DNA of 64,000 bases from Xestospongia muta (lineage: Eukaryota; Porifera; Demospongiae; Haplosclerida; Petrosiidae): contig OY848923.1 in NCBI GenBank assembly GCA_963693285.1, positions 907,026 through 971,025 of the forward strand, read 5' to 3'. The notes under the pieces were generated by a model. That model did no database searches and was not told where the DNA came from. It saw only the letters and a program-made list of their open reading frames with translations. Of this stretch, positions 1 to 17,804 are shown in pieces. Position 1 is the first letter of the stretch. The number at the start of each line of letters is the position of its first letter. The position numbers were made by a program, and so were the translations under genes.

Positions 1-463
1 ATCTTACAAAAATATTGTACAACTAAATTGAATACAACAGATTGCGCATAGTTAACAAGGTTTGCAAACCTGATAGGTGACTTAGATGAAGTATAATGTA
101 AGTTCCGTACAAAACAATACGTGATAAATAATTCATGACTAATGCCGCCATACTGGTTTTGCCGGTATGTATTAATGGCGGTATATAAGATAGTGACAGA
201 GACGATAATAGCTTCTAGGAATGTGTTTGCTATACTAACAGAGAGTGAAGTCTCTGAGTAAAGGAAGAGAAGCAGAAAGAAGTGGCGTTGTTGTTTATCC
301 AGTTTTAGGACCTAGTCGCGTTTTGTTTGCTGAATTAGCAATCTTCCAGCTGGAAGGAGAGAAGACGATAAGACAACTATTTCGAATATTTCTGAGTTTA
401 CTATAGCTATAGCTCTCGGCTTTATTGTCTAAAGATTATAGTAATAAATATATCCATTAAGTC
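1..463. other. 5' flank of the first receptor gene
   Basis: No coding region seen. It probably holds the promoter and 5' UTR of the receptor gene that starts at 464. A hairpin-like GC-richer segment lies at about 140-183, where TGCCGCCATAC-type sequence is answered by GTATG and ATGGCGG. The purine-rich stretch at about 240-290 may be transcribed leader. No TATA box or other core element can be assigned with confidence. Confidence 0.4.
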
Positions 464-3400
464 ATGGCTACAACTATCGTGTTAGTATCATTGTTACTGA
501 TCTCTTCTGTCTATCGAGAGACGAGTGGTAAGTTCGTTTTTACGGACAATGTTTAACATATTCATTTACTGTCGAAAGCTGTATAAGTTAAGTCCTCAGG
601 GATTAGTAGCAAAGTGTATTGAAGTCAAATATTATAATGGCTCTTAGAAAGCCTAATATGTTATCACAAATAACTTATTCAAGCTTATAAGCTTTTTTGC
701 TATAATCCTACTGAAAGGATGTGGTAGACTCACATTGTATGACAAATTATATTCATTTGACTAAGAGAGTTAGTAAGGCTAGCTATGTTACTATAGTTCT
801 AACTTGTAATCATCAATCTCTCTTTCCTCAGCTCAACCTGTCAAACTAGATCTTGATATTGATGAAGATGGCAACTCGGAACCAAAGACAGCAATCATGG
901 TCGAGAACAATAAAGAACGGTCCGTTACTCTATCATCTGGTGGATCCTATGACATTGGGTGTACATCTTCTACTGGGTTTAATAATGATAATGTATGGTT
1001 TGTGGGATCTGTTGGTACACAAAGTCCTGTATCAAAAAGTGCTCCAGCATCTAATAATGAGTCTGCAGTCTTTGTGTTTCAGCCAAATATTAACGATAAT
1101 AATAAATGGGTTCTAAGATTTCAGAACTTTGATAGCTCCATGACGGACAAATACACTTGTATTTCGTCTCAACTTAACAAGTCTCTGATTATCAATGAAG
1201 GTACTTTATAGTGTTAATGTATTACTGAGAGTAGATATAGTAATGAATAGATCAGTGGAATCTGCTTTGTTTGTTTGTTTTAAGTTTTGTATTAGCAACC
1301 ATTCTGTTTATTTTGGAAATACAAGGACATAAGTATATTGATACAGTAGCAACACTTTGCAAATGATGATATCCTTCAAGTACTCTTTACACAAACTGTT
1401 TCATCATGTTATCATTATTAATGTAATAAAGTTTTGATGTTTTGTTTTTATCTCTCGCTCTCTCTCTCAGGCAATCCCTCTGTGATTACATCAGATGATG
1501 TTCATATCGCTCTTCATGGCGATGCTACTGCTAAATTATTCTCTATTTTTATCTCAGGCAGTCCTAAACCAGATGCATCCACTGCTGTCTGGATGCATAA
1601 TGGGAACGTTATTACAGATGGTTATCTAGAAATCATAAGTATTACATCATCAGGAGAATTAGTGTTTGATGGAGAGTATGACTTTAAGCATGATGGTGTG
1701 TACTCTGTTAATGTTACTAATCAATTCGGTTCAGCTACAGACGCTTTTACAATCGTCATTCAAGGTGAGTCTTAAGGATATTATAATTGTATTTTAAAAT
1801 ACAATGAAAAGACTTACTTCCTTGATGCCTACTGATACTATTGTTCCAAAATCATAACTCTGTTGTTTAGACCTCTGTAACTAAATAATAAATAATATAT
1901 CCTGTTTACATGCCATCCCCCCGCTTATTTTGTCCATATATGGTCATTGTTTACATGCCTTGTGCAACTGGTTGTCAAAACCTGTTAAGTGGACACCCAT
2001 TTATCAAATTACTACATATCTGAAGGCGTGTAATTCGATATTGCATCAGTGCTAATAAATACCTTTACTGTGAAATGTAAACAATGTCTATACTGATATC
2101 TATGCTATAATAATATTTTTACTGCTATCCTATAGTTTAACTGGTATATTGTGTACTATGGGTACTGTAGTAATCCTGTTCTGATAGGTTGTTAAGATTG
2201 TTGCCTCAATTCTTCCTTTTAATACCTAAACAATCATTATAGCTGTATTGATAACATTGATCAGTGTATAGTTATATATCTACAAACACTTCACACAATA
2301 GAGGAAACCTGGATGTGAGCCTAGCTACAATATTTAGATGTTTTGGTAATCCAGTTATAATGGAAGACAACATTAAAACCTTAAGTGCTATTATATAATA
2401 CTTGTTTATCTGGCAGTAGTAAGTGTTCTAGTGCAATGCCATAATTGTTTGTAATTATATGCCTTCTTTGAAAGTTTGTCTGTCAACAAGGGATGTTTTA
2501 GTCTCGCCACTTACCTTGTTTTAGTTGTGTTATGTTCATGTGTTACATATCTGATTGAGGTGTGGACATATTTTGAATACATATTAGACAATACTGGTTG
2601 ACATGTCACGCATTCTCTCACTCTCTCTCTCTCTTTAGCATCTCCGCTTCTCACTCTGTCACCTTCACTTAGTCCACCTATTATAATTGGCAATAATGTC
2701 GCTCTCACTTGTATAGACTCTCAGGGTTCACCAAGCCCAATTTTTTATTGGTCTGTGGATGGGACTGATATTATAGATGGCATTGGTGGTTACAGTATTG
2801 AGACTATTAATACTAACACATCTATATTGACTATATCGAATGCTATGTTTAATCATAGTGGAAGGTACAGATGTAAAGCTGTCAACGATGCTGATCAAAG
2901 TTCTGAGTACTATACAATGGAAGTGTTATGTAAGTAACTGTAGTGTTTACTGTCTTACTGTTAGTGGTAGCTATTCTAAGTTACTGTTGTAAGTAATAAG
3001 TACTGATATTTACTAGTCTAGAGCTTACTAATGGTAGCTATCTTAGGTTACTGTGGTAAGTACTGATGTTTACTAGTCTAGAGCTTACTAATGGGTAGCT
3101 ATCTTAGGTCACTGTGGTAAGTACTAATGTTTACTAGTATAGAGCTTACTAATGGTAGCTATCCTAGGTTACTGTGGTAAGTACTGATGTTTACTAGTCT
3201 AGAGCTTACTAATGGTAGCTATCCTAGGTCACTGTGGTAAGTACTGATGTTTACTAGTCTAGAGCTTACTAATGGTAGCTATCCTAGGTTACTGTGGTAA
3301 GTACTGGTGTTTACTAGTCTAGAGCTTATTAATGGTAGCTATCCTAGGTTATCACTGGTAAGTTGTGATATCCATTAGTCTGGAATTTGTAATGTTGAAA

Positions 3401-5108
3401 TTGTTATCATGTAGTAATTTCCTTTCCAAGTAAAACTAAATGTTAGCTGTCTTTGTTTGCTCACTAGACAATCATCAGTCCATACTACATTACTATGAAT
3501 ACTATAGTTATTTGGGTGGTAACTGATAACATTCATATGTGTAATATGAGTGTCTACTAGACCACAGGCATTTTAGATATTCATCTTTGTTTAATAACTT
3601 GAGCAGTGTCATGGGATCATGGTTCTCATAGTCTATCTCATACCACTTGGAAATACCGCCCACTAATAGATCAGAGACAAAACAACTATGATAGCTTCCA
3701 GTGACTTAGATCTTAAGATAACATTTTTGGGGGTGTATCTTGTGCTAATAAGAGTATATGTACTTGGGGCATAGCAATGGGATGGTATCCCTTTACTGGG
3801 ATGTATATAATAGGTTATCATAGCCATTCTTCTTAACTGTAATACAATGCCAAAGTTCACAGTCATGAACTGTTCCCCTTTTTATTTCATTCTTTTGTGC
3901 TCTATCTAAAGTTACAATTATTCCAGCTGTGTCCTGTTGTGACAATAGGTTAACAGGAGTGTTCCATTTCTATTAATCATATACCATCTGTTTACACAAT
4001 TAATAAATTATGCCACAACATAATTTTTAATATAATATCTTATTTTTATAGTGCCAACTCCCTCTGTCCCTTCTCTTAATGCATCACCATCTTCTGGACC
4101 TTTATATGCTGGGAGACAAGTGGTGCTTACATGTCAGGGGACTCTTCAAAACACGCCTCTTTATTCCGGTCCTCTCTCTGCTAACTTTACCTGGAAGAAA
4201 AATGGCGTCGAAGTCTTGGAGTCTGGTGATGGACATGTCACAATTAGTGCAAGACACGATGGAGGTTTTACCTATTCGAGTATCCTCACTATAGATCGAG
4301 CCAGTATTGTTAGAGATAATGGTAGTTATATTTGTGAATTGAAAACAGTGTCTGGAAGTTTTGTTAGCTCTATAGTGACATCTATGACTAGCCTCCTACA
4401 TATTGAAGGTAAATAAACTACATCACACATATGTGTGTATATATATATATATGAACACATGCCTAAACATCAAAGCAGTCCACCCACTCAACATGTGCAG
4501 GAATGCAAGATTTAGTATAAATAGGAGCTTTTTACTTTTATTATATAAGCCACTGATGAAGATAGTCACTCAGACTATTGAAACGTTTGGTGTTATCATG
4601 TTTTTGTTTGGTAAATAAAAAATGAATAATAGCAACACTAACTTACCCAAACACCCAGGTCTCTTTCTCTCATATATATATTATATATATATATATATAT
4701 AATATATATAATTATAATGTATTATTGTAATTCTATAATGTACACAATCTTATTTCAATCATATCATTATCAGTGTTGTTATCTTGATTACTGTATGTTA
4801 ACAAATATTTTTATAGCGCCTTCTGTCTTATTAATATTATTATGTAACTTGCCAAGAAATTGCAACAATTTTAATTGAAGATTTATAGTATTATCTGTAG
4901 GAGTAAGTATATTTACTCTATAGTAGACTTGTGGTGCTAGTGAAATTATCCTTGTGTTAAAAATATGAATAGTTGGCATTTTTGGAGTTGTTTAGGCATT
5001 AGATAGTAATGTTTGTTAAAATGCAATTGTTTGTTTGCTTGTTCAACTGTTAGGTTACTGGGTTATATTTTGATGTATTTCTTTTTTGCTGTATTGTCTG
5101 ATCATGAT

Positions 5109-5187
<79 letters not shown>

Positions 5188-8113
5188 CCTCCCTCCAGCT
5201 CCCCCAATCACTCTTCACTTAACACCATTATCAGCTGCAGTACCTAACTTCCATCCTTATAATGCACTTCAGTTCAACTGTTCAGTCAATATTCCAAGCG
5301 AACTGGTACTCAACGTTACATTTCAATGGTTAAAAAACACAAACCAAACATTAGTTCATGGTACTAGTGGTATCTCCATAGTCAATGATGTCAGGAAAAG
5401 TATCCTCTCATTGGCAGCCAATAACCCTGGTATTGATAAATATACCTGTAAAGTGGACATCTCTCTACCTGGACCAGAACCCATTTCCACAGCGACACAA
5501 AATGCAACAGTTACAGTAAGAGGTAAGGTTAATGTACCACTCTCTTATTGTACTTCAATGACTACTCCTTGATATTGAATTGTTGTGCATGGTGTGTGGT
5601 TTTAAAAGAAGTCTTAACAGATTTGTGGTGTTGCTTCTGGTCTACAAATGACCAGGTTTTTTGACTGTGGATCATTCCACTCTATTTGTCAGCTTCTTCC
5701 TTTGTACACCTGTTGATACTGTACTTACCACACTTGTTTTAATTATTACTTTTAATGGCCTCTGGAAACTCCTCTTGTGTTAGTACAACTTCAGTTAGCC
5801 AACCCTCTCTCACCCACCACTTTGTAATTAGCTCACTTGACCTTGAGGCTTAACTTAACACAATGACCTCTAGAACTAATAACTTTGAATAATTATTAAG
5901 ATTTTAGTAAACATCAGTACTTGGTACAGTAACCTAGGATAGCTACCATTAGTAAGCTCTAGACTAGTAAACATCAGTACTTACCACAGTGACCTAGGAT
6001 AGCTACCATTAGTAAGCTCTAGACCTGTAAACATCAGTACTTACCACAGTGACCTAGGATAACTACCATTAGTAAGCTCTAAACTAGTAAACATCAGTAC
6101 TTACCACAGTGACCTAGGATAGCTACCATTAGTTAGACTAGTAAACATCAGTACTTACCACAGTGATTTAGGCATTACCAAGTTCCCACAATCATAATAA
6201 CCTTAATACAATTTTCTTAGGACCACGTCCACCTCTATTACCTACCGGTATTACTGTTGGTAACGTCAATCATAACAGTGCTCTCATACAATGGACAGTT
6301 CTCTCAATTGCCTATTCTCCTGAGACTTATTACATCAGATACGGACTTAGTAGCAACCAATTAAACTATATTAGCTCATCTATCAATGGAGCAACTGATA
6401 TTACTGCTAAAAGCCAGACATATTCAATAACATTGCAACATTTAATTCATGACCAAGTTTATTATTATTCAGTGGTGTCCAATAATAGTTATACTGAAAC
6501 AAAGTCTGCCGTAGATTCATTTCGGACAACAAAACTTGGTAAGTTCATAGCTTGAATTGGTAGTGCTTGTATTGTACATGTGCTAATATGAATCTCTCGC
6601 TCTCCCTCCAGCTCTCATTCAAGTCAAAGCTGGTCCTTTCAGAGGCTGTAGTAATGGAAGAGTAAGTATATTTACATACCTAACTCCCGGCATTTCTCAG
6701 CATATTTTATTAAATATAAATAATCCGCCCACATTCATTATCATTCTTCTTTATTTGCTATAGGTGTTGGACTCATCTCTGGTTGAAAGTTTTATGAAAA
6801 CTGAGATATCCAAAGAAATCAGTACACGTTGTAACTGCAATTACCCATCATCTCATCTTGTTAACGGCACTCTTCTTTGTACTGAATCAAATTCAAATGA
6901 ACTTATCTACAGAGCTTATGTAGTCGGTACAGCACATGTGTCATCATCGTTGGTTGTTAACTATATAACTAGTTGGGTAAAATCAAGGTCAGGGCTAATA
7001 TCAGGAGTTGCTAAGATTGGCGTTGATAGTTCTTGTACCGTCAACATATCTTCTGCTGGCGATCCTATTTGCTCAGTAACTCCAACTACCACTTCAGAAC
7101 CTACTGTAGCCGGTACTGGATTGTTTGACTCTAATGATTCGATGCTGTTGATTGTTGTGTCAGGGGCTGTTGTTCTTTTACTACTAATGATTCTTGTAAT
7201 TTTCATCATTGTTATTGTTTATCAGAATCATAAAATAAGGTGTGTTGATGAGGAACTAGAACAAGAAATAATATCTTTATGATACCAGCTACTACAGTAA
7301 CTTGATAGTGGCAGTGTCTGTGATTGCATGTTGGTGCCAGCCTGAGAATGTTTCTGCCATGCTCTCTCTCCCACCTCAAAAAATCAGCACTTTATTGTCA
7401 ATTAATGTTCTATTGTATTATAATGTTAACTATTACTTTGTGCATGTATTGTATTGTTATTTGGACATGTAATATTATCTTGTACATGTACTATGTGCTG
7501 AGGTCAGTACTACTTGTTATGATAACAAGTATGAAAGTGACCATCACGTGACTTGTCCATAGTGTAATAAGAGTAGTATTAGTACCGTATATCAGTCCTT
7601 TACTTTCTCTTTTGTTATTAGAGCAATTCAGAGGAAGAGAAGTGGGAGTATTACCAGACGAGATTCTAGTGTGATTGATGGAGGATCACCTACATCACCT
7701 GTAACTAAATGGTATGAACCAGTTGATGGATGGAAAGAGTTATGGATGAATAAATGAATGAACTGTTTAATAGAAGTTTGAGTACATGGAATGGATGGTA
7801 CAAATAGTCAGATATGGAATTGACAAAATTAATGGCTTAGCTGATAAAGACATCAGCTTTAGTTACTATTTTGTATTTCTATAGGAAAGGAGATGCCTAT
7901 GTCACCACAGAATGCCCCGCCTACCTTACATCATACAACCACAATCCTCATATAGACCACGACCACATAGAGCGGCAACCAACTCCAGGAATCTATGACA
8001 GCATAGATAATCTAAGTGGGCGTGGCATATCACCTCGTGTAACCAATCCACTTACAGTCAATGCTAATTCAGACACAGACGATACTACCGGAGGTAGTAC
8101 CTCAATGTCTTGA
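464..8113 (+). CDS. Single-pass receptor, five Ig-type modules plus FN3
   Basis: Predicted type I cell-surface receptor of 953 residues. Exons: 464-527, 832-1200, 1471-1764, 2639-2929, 4052-4408, 5199-5522, 6221-6538, 6612-6661, 6764-7239, 7622-7711, 7885-8113; the sum is 954 codons. Exon 1 encodes a signal peptide (MATTIVLVSLLLISS). The next five exons each encode one Ig-type module and are all phase 1-1, the pattern of shuffled domains. Modules 1, 3, 4 and 5 show the Cys, Trp and Y-x-C pattern (for example DKYTC, GRYRC); module 2 has no cysteine. The seventh exon is an FN3 domain. A cysteine-containing juxtamembrane region follows, then a membrane helix near residues 815-844 and a tail of about 110 residues with GIYDSI and AYLTSY tyrosines. 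No kinase or phosphatase domain is present. Role in adhesion or recognition is inferred; no orthologue recognised. Confidence 0.85.
2939..3363. repeat. 60-bp minisatellite, forward copy
   Basis: About seven tandem units of roughly 60 bp lie in the intron between Ig exons 4 and 5 of the first receptor gene. The unit core is TTTACTAGTCTAGAGCTTAC followed by TAATGGTAGCTATCCTAGG and ACTGTGGTAAGTACTGATG. Units differ by only a few bases. The same unit occurs in reverse orientation at 5905-6172. Confidence 0.93.
5111..5198. repeat. (CT)n tract merging into a 3' splice site
   Basis: About 72 bp of uninterrupted CT passes into CCCTCCCTCCCTCCAG, the acceptor of the exon at 5199. The microsatellite therefore forms the polypyrimidine tract of this intron. 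Confidence 0.9.
5905..6172. repeat. 60-bp minisatellite, inverted copy
   Basis: About four units that are the reverse complement of the minisatellite at 2939-3363, with the core CCTAGGATAGCTACCATTAG. They lie in the intron between Ig exon 6 and the FN3 exon of the same gene, so exons 4052-4408 and 5199-5522 are flanked by long inverted repeats. Confidence 0.92.
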
Positions 8114-9169
8114 ATGCAATTCTAAAAAATACCGCCTTATTTTGAATCGCTGTCAATGGCGACTTCATTTTTAAGTTCCATCATTATATACTCCAGTTTT
8201 ATGGGGTAGTTAATACTTCAAAATGAAGACATACTCTAACATTATATGGTAATGATACTAATTGCTGGTGGAAGAGATTACTATCGTTTATGAGTGGGGT
8301 CTCTTACCATGGCTCCTTGCCGATTAACAAAATATTTGCCAATTTGTAATGATACTAATCACTGGTGGAAGAGATAACTAAGTGTGGTCTCTTACCATGG
8401 CTCCTTGCCGATTAACAAAATACAACCAATTTGAAGAAAAGTTGTGAATAAACAGAATTGAGGGATTTTAAATGTTGTCAGTCAGCTGATGCAGCTATCA
8501 AGCAGATTGATGTAAAAACTATAATTCTTTACTCACTTCTTCTGTTTCTCTCTTCAAAGTCTTGCATTTTAATATAATTCACAATCGAACATTTCATTCT
8601 ACAAATAATTTTAGTAGTAAGTACTTTATGGTCACCGAAGTTCCTCATTTTATTTAAAAACATTTTTATTTATTAGAATAACTCCTGATCTCATTATAAT
8701 TGAGTTCATCATAATATTGCTCGTTAAATTAATTATATTTATATTAAAACGGTCTCTTTTTATATATAAACAATATTATCTTCTTCATCTCTCAATCTCC
8801 TTTTCTTGTATTATAATTAATAAATCTTTTATCTTGACATAGATCGGTCATCTTTTATTTATTGATAATTAATAATAATATTTATTAATTAAGAATTATT
8901 ATTGAGACTAGATCCTCATCATGCAAAACAATTCAATAAAGATGTAATGACTATTTGTCTGGTGGTTTAGGAGGTGGGGATCAGTATCAGATACACAAAG
9001 TATGAGGGCTTTCTCCCAGGGCAGACAACAAACAGCCTTTATAACTTTATAGTTACACACACAACACAATAATTTAATATACTCTAAAATATGTGAGAAC
9101 TTGAACATTAATGCATTAAGCTCAAATATTATTTAATACATTAGGATATACATGTATTGTTGTACTATA
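8114..9169. other. Intergenic region between convergent genes
   Basis: AT-rich DNA between the stop of the first receptor and the stop of the minus-strand HD-domain gene. Besides the two-copy repeat at 8250-8433 I see nothing coding. Short open frames here lack conserved composition. Both 3' UTRs and their polyadenylation sites should lie in this interval. Confidence 0.5.
8250..8433. repeat. Two-copy direct repeat of about 95 bp
   Basis: Two adjacent imperfect copies, about 8250-8347 and 8347-8433, share TAATGATACTAAT, CTGGTGGAAGAGAT and GGTCTCTTACCATGGCTCC followed by TTGCCGATTAACAAAATA. The second copy has a short internal deletion. Confidence 0.85.
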
Positions 9170-10240
9170 TCACTGTTTATCATTTGGGATTATATTCTCT
9201 TTTAACAGTGTTACTTCTTTGCTGATGTTAGCTCTAGCTTTCATTTCATATAATGTATGAAATGTCAATGTACAATATACTCTTCCTGTGTCAAGAAAAG
9301 TGGCCAGAACCTGTAGACCAAGAGTAAATGGTTTATAACAAGTACATTATAAGAGTATGGTTTATGACAAGTACATTATAAGAGTATGGTTTATAACAAG
9401 TATATTATAAGAGTATGGTTTATGACAAGTACATTATAAGAGTATGGTTATCATACTTACCAACTATAATGGAATATGTAATAACTAACCTGAGCTCGTC
9501 TCTGACAATATTCGTTGTGAGGTATGTGAGAGTATTCTCTTCGAATATCAGCAGCATATTTTTCATATACTGGATGAGTAGATGGAAGAATGAATGACAT
9601 ATCAATGGTTCATTTACCTCTCCATTCTTGTCCTAGTATACTCATATCTATATCCAATAAGTAATGTACATCATCAGTACCGAACCTACATAATATATTA
9701 TTATTATATATAACTCCTATAATAACTTACTGATGATCTTTTGAATGAGCTGGTGTTTTGTGGTCCTCTGTCAATAAAATCATGTCATAGATTTTATCTT
9801 TATCGATATCACATGACGATGGCTATAAAAGAAAGAACGTTAAAGTTACTTCAGTTTATACTCACGACTGCTTCTTCACAGAACTTCTTTGCAAGTAAAG
9901 CACTTTGTTTCTCGTTGTCTTTCGACTTGGGGTTGTAAACTATACTAGAAAACAACATCATAAAATGAATAGACCATAGTAACCATAGTAACCAATCTCA
10001 CTCATGAAAGAAGATAGCTAATTTAACTTCATTGGTATTCTTTATTAATTCTCCTTGACAATGAATTTTTAGCTGTTCCAGCATAAAGGCTATATGATCT
10101 AAGGTGTGATAAAATCTGTGGTTTTCTCCATAATAGCCAGTTATAATTCTCCACCACTGAGAGCTGGTCTGCGACGAAATACCAAGCGAAGTACACACCT
10201 CTAACCAGTCAGAATCTGCTATAGACAGGAATGCTTCCAT
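9170..10240 (-). CDS. HD-domain metal-dependent phosphohydrolase (COG4339 type)
   Basis: Small intracellular protein of 232 residues. Exons, 5' to 3' on the minus strand: 10240-10002, 9944-9866, 9822-9731, 9685-9618, 9569-9490, 9310-9170; the sum is 233 codons. Family marks are YYGENHRFYHTLDH near the N terminus and, across the first splice junction, FHDIVYNP followed by the DNEKQSA stretch. These are the metal-binding His and His-Asp of HD hydrolases. DVHYLLDIDMSILG and the YEKYAADIRREY region complete the pattern. The ATG at 10240 is preferred; the frame extends upstream only to a TTG at 10258, where duplicated CMTR1-spacer sequence begins. Substrate is unknown for the family. Spread is mostly bacterial with scattered eukaryotes, so an old transfer is possible, but the gene has typical local introns. 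Confidence 0.82.
9328..9447. repeat. 29-30 bp minisatellite in an intron
   Basis: Four tandem units of about 29-30 bp (GGTTTATAACAAGTACATTA then TAAGAGTAT) lie in the last intron of the minus-strand HD-domain gene. Confidence 0.88.
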
Positions 10241-10749
10241 AGGAATCTTTCCACACAAATGTTTTATATTATATATTCATGACAACTTTAATTAATTAAT
10301 GGGTGGGGTTAAAATAGTTATTTTTTATATTTATTACTACATTAAACTGTGTCCCTTTGTTAATAGTGACAATTGAATTTAGATGTGCCACTCCAAGTTA
10401 TGAAAACCTCTTAAAACCAACAAATTTTCAGTAGGACAATTCAAAAGCCATTACCATAGTTACATGCTTCTTCTTCCTTTGTGAAGCTATGGGTTCCTGG
10501 TTGCTTATGTGTGACTTGAATTATTTAACTTTAAGTTAAATAATTTAGTTTTAGTTATTTTAACAGCGTTTTTACTTTATCAGATAGTCTCCTTCAGGAA
10601 TTCCTCAAATATTTCAGCAAAAATCGCTGAAATTTAACCCTTTGAGGACGTGACGTTTTAAATTTAACCCTTCTTCATATTCGTACGCCATACCGTATAC
10701 ACATTTATTATCTTCTATATATCTACACACACACACCCACGGTAACTTG
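10241..10749. other. Divergent intergenic region with duplicon edge
   Basis: Between the HD-domain gene (-) and CMTR1 copy A (+). From about 10256 the sequence resembles the 3' flanks of CMTR1 A and B: TGTTTTATATTATATATTCA recurs near 16292 and a diverged form near 25082. The block before the CMTR1 start, with CGCTGAAATTTAACCCT and ATTCGTACGC, is shared by all three copies (10629, 18771, 26513) and probably holds their promoter and 5' UTR. Confidence 0.6.
10629..10749 (+). promoter_or_regulatory. Shared upstream block of CMTR1 copy A
   Basis: About 120 bp immediately upstream of the start codon is strongly conserved before all three CMTR1 copies (also 18771-18893 and 26513-26640). It contains CGCTGAAATTTAACCCT, a GACGTGACGT-like element, ATACCGTATACACATTTATT and a CA-rich run. 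The motif GACGTGACGTCTTAAAT in B and C contains a perfect TGACGTCT site; copy A reads GACGTGACGTTTTAAAT. Promoter role is inferred from position and conservation. Confidence 0.45.
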
Positions 10750-16202
<5,453 letters not shown>

Positions 16203-17427
16203 TAATGTATGCTATTAATAAGTAATTCCAATGATAAAAACTGCTCAACTTTTCCCCTCCAATATTACAATAGAAAGTATTCTACTTCAAATGTTTTATA
16301 TTATATATTCATGACAACTTTATTCAATCAATGGGTGGAGTAAAAATAGTTCACATATGCAAAAGTTCAACTGTTATAATAATTGTCAATTATTGTAATC
16401 ATTCCACTATTGATGTACTTTGTCTTAATGTAACTTGAGCAAATCTATGCAGCAGTTGGTGGAATGTCCATATTCACACATGTCCTACAAAGTAAAAGTA
16501 TGTCATGGCAATTTTTTCCTATTGGAAATTAATCCTAGGATAATATCTACAAGAAATATCAAAAAATCTTTATCCTACCACCAAAAAATTTATCAGTTGA
16601 CTTTTGACTTTGTGTGGAAGACAGCACTTATTACAACATTAAACTGTGTCCAAATATGTAATTGGTATTACAAACATAAAACTAACAAAGATTTCATGAA
16701 GTGTTATTAGCATAAATTTTATATGATAAATAATTATTTAACTGATTTAACCGGTTTGACTGGGTTATTAGATGTATTCAAATTTAAATTTTGATATTGA
16801 GAATCTAATTTAAAAATTTAAGACACAATATATCATTCACTTACTCCATAGTTTCCTCATATTTATAACACCTATGGATTCCTGTAACCTTCATTTTACA
16901 AGCATGTAAAACTTGACTACTTCATGTACCAAATATCATTCAACTTTTCAGCATATTGTAAAGAACTTATACTACTTACTGGTAAATAGATGTATAAAGA
17001 TAGGTTGATAGATATATAAAAATGTCTTATGGTTGAAGTGAGGGGAAGGATGACCTCATCTTTGGATAAGACTGTATGACATATTAAGGAAGGGATCATA
17101 CATAATAAATTGAAATGGATTTATAAAAATGAAAATGGATGCATATATAAAAATAATGTCTTTTTATTTCTAATGAGATTATTGATGAGGAGTAGATATT
17201 TCGTTTTTAACAAGAAGTTATTATTTAGTAAATAAGTGATGAAAATTAATTATAGAGAAAAATTAATATTGTCATTATATAATAGTTATGGGAAGTATTA
17301 TTTCTTACGTTAATATATGTAGACTCAACAGGTGGCATAGTACAAATATTATGTACTTGATCATTATCATTTGTGGTCATATGTTTGGTTAATTTTGTGT
17401 TCATCCAACCTATTTGATTTTGTTCGT

Positions 17428-17795
17428 TCATCTATCCATCCATCCATCCATCCATTCATCTATCCATTCATCTGTTCATCCATCCATTCATTCATCTATC
17501 CACCCATCTGTTCATCCATCCATTCATTCATCTATTCATCCATCTGTTCATCCATTCATTCATTCATCTATCCATCCATCCATCCATCCATTCATTCATT
17601 CATATATCCATCCATCCATTCATTCATCTATCCATCCATCTGTTCATCCATCCATTCATTCATATATCCATCCATCCATTCATTCATCTATCCATCTATC
17701 TGTTCATCCATCCATCCATTCATTTATCTATCCATCTGTTCATCCATCCATCCATTCATTCATATATCCATCTGTTCATCCATCCATCCATTCAT
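17428..17795. repeat. ATCC/ATTC minisatellite
   Basis: Degenerate tandem ATCC with interspersed ATTC, ATCT and TGTTC. The higher-order period of about 40-50 bp is seen as repeated TCTGTTCATCCATCCATTCA. A shorter version lies in the B-C spacer at 25372-25488. Open frames of Ser-Ile-His-Pro repeats are artefacts. Confidence 0.92.
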
Positions 17796-17804
17796 CTATA
17801 CCCT

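Noticed and set aside
897..1211. Ig domain of the first receptor as a separate single-exon protein
   Set aside because: It is bounded by acceptor TTTCCTCAG and donor GTACTT and joins in phase to a signal-peptide exon and the next Ig exon.
8908..9108. 66-codon minus-strand frame downstream of the HD-domain gene
   Set aside because: Composition is unremarkable, no family resemblance, and it lies past the gene's stop; probably 3' UTR or spacer.
10241..10258. Upstream extension of the HD-domain gene to 10258
   Set aside because: The extension begins with TTG, not ATG, and runs into duplicated spacer; the ATG at 10240 is preferred.
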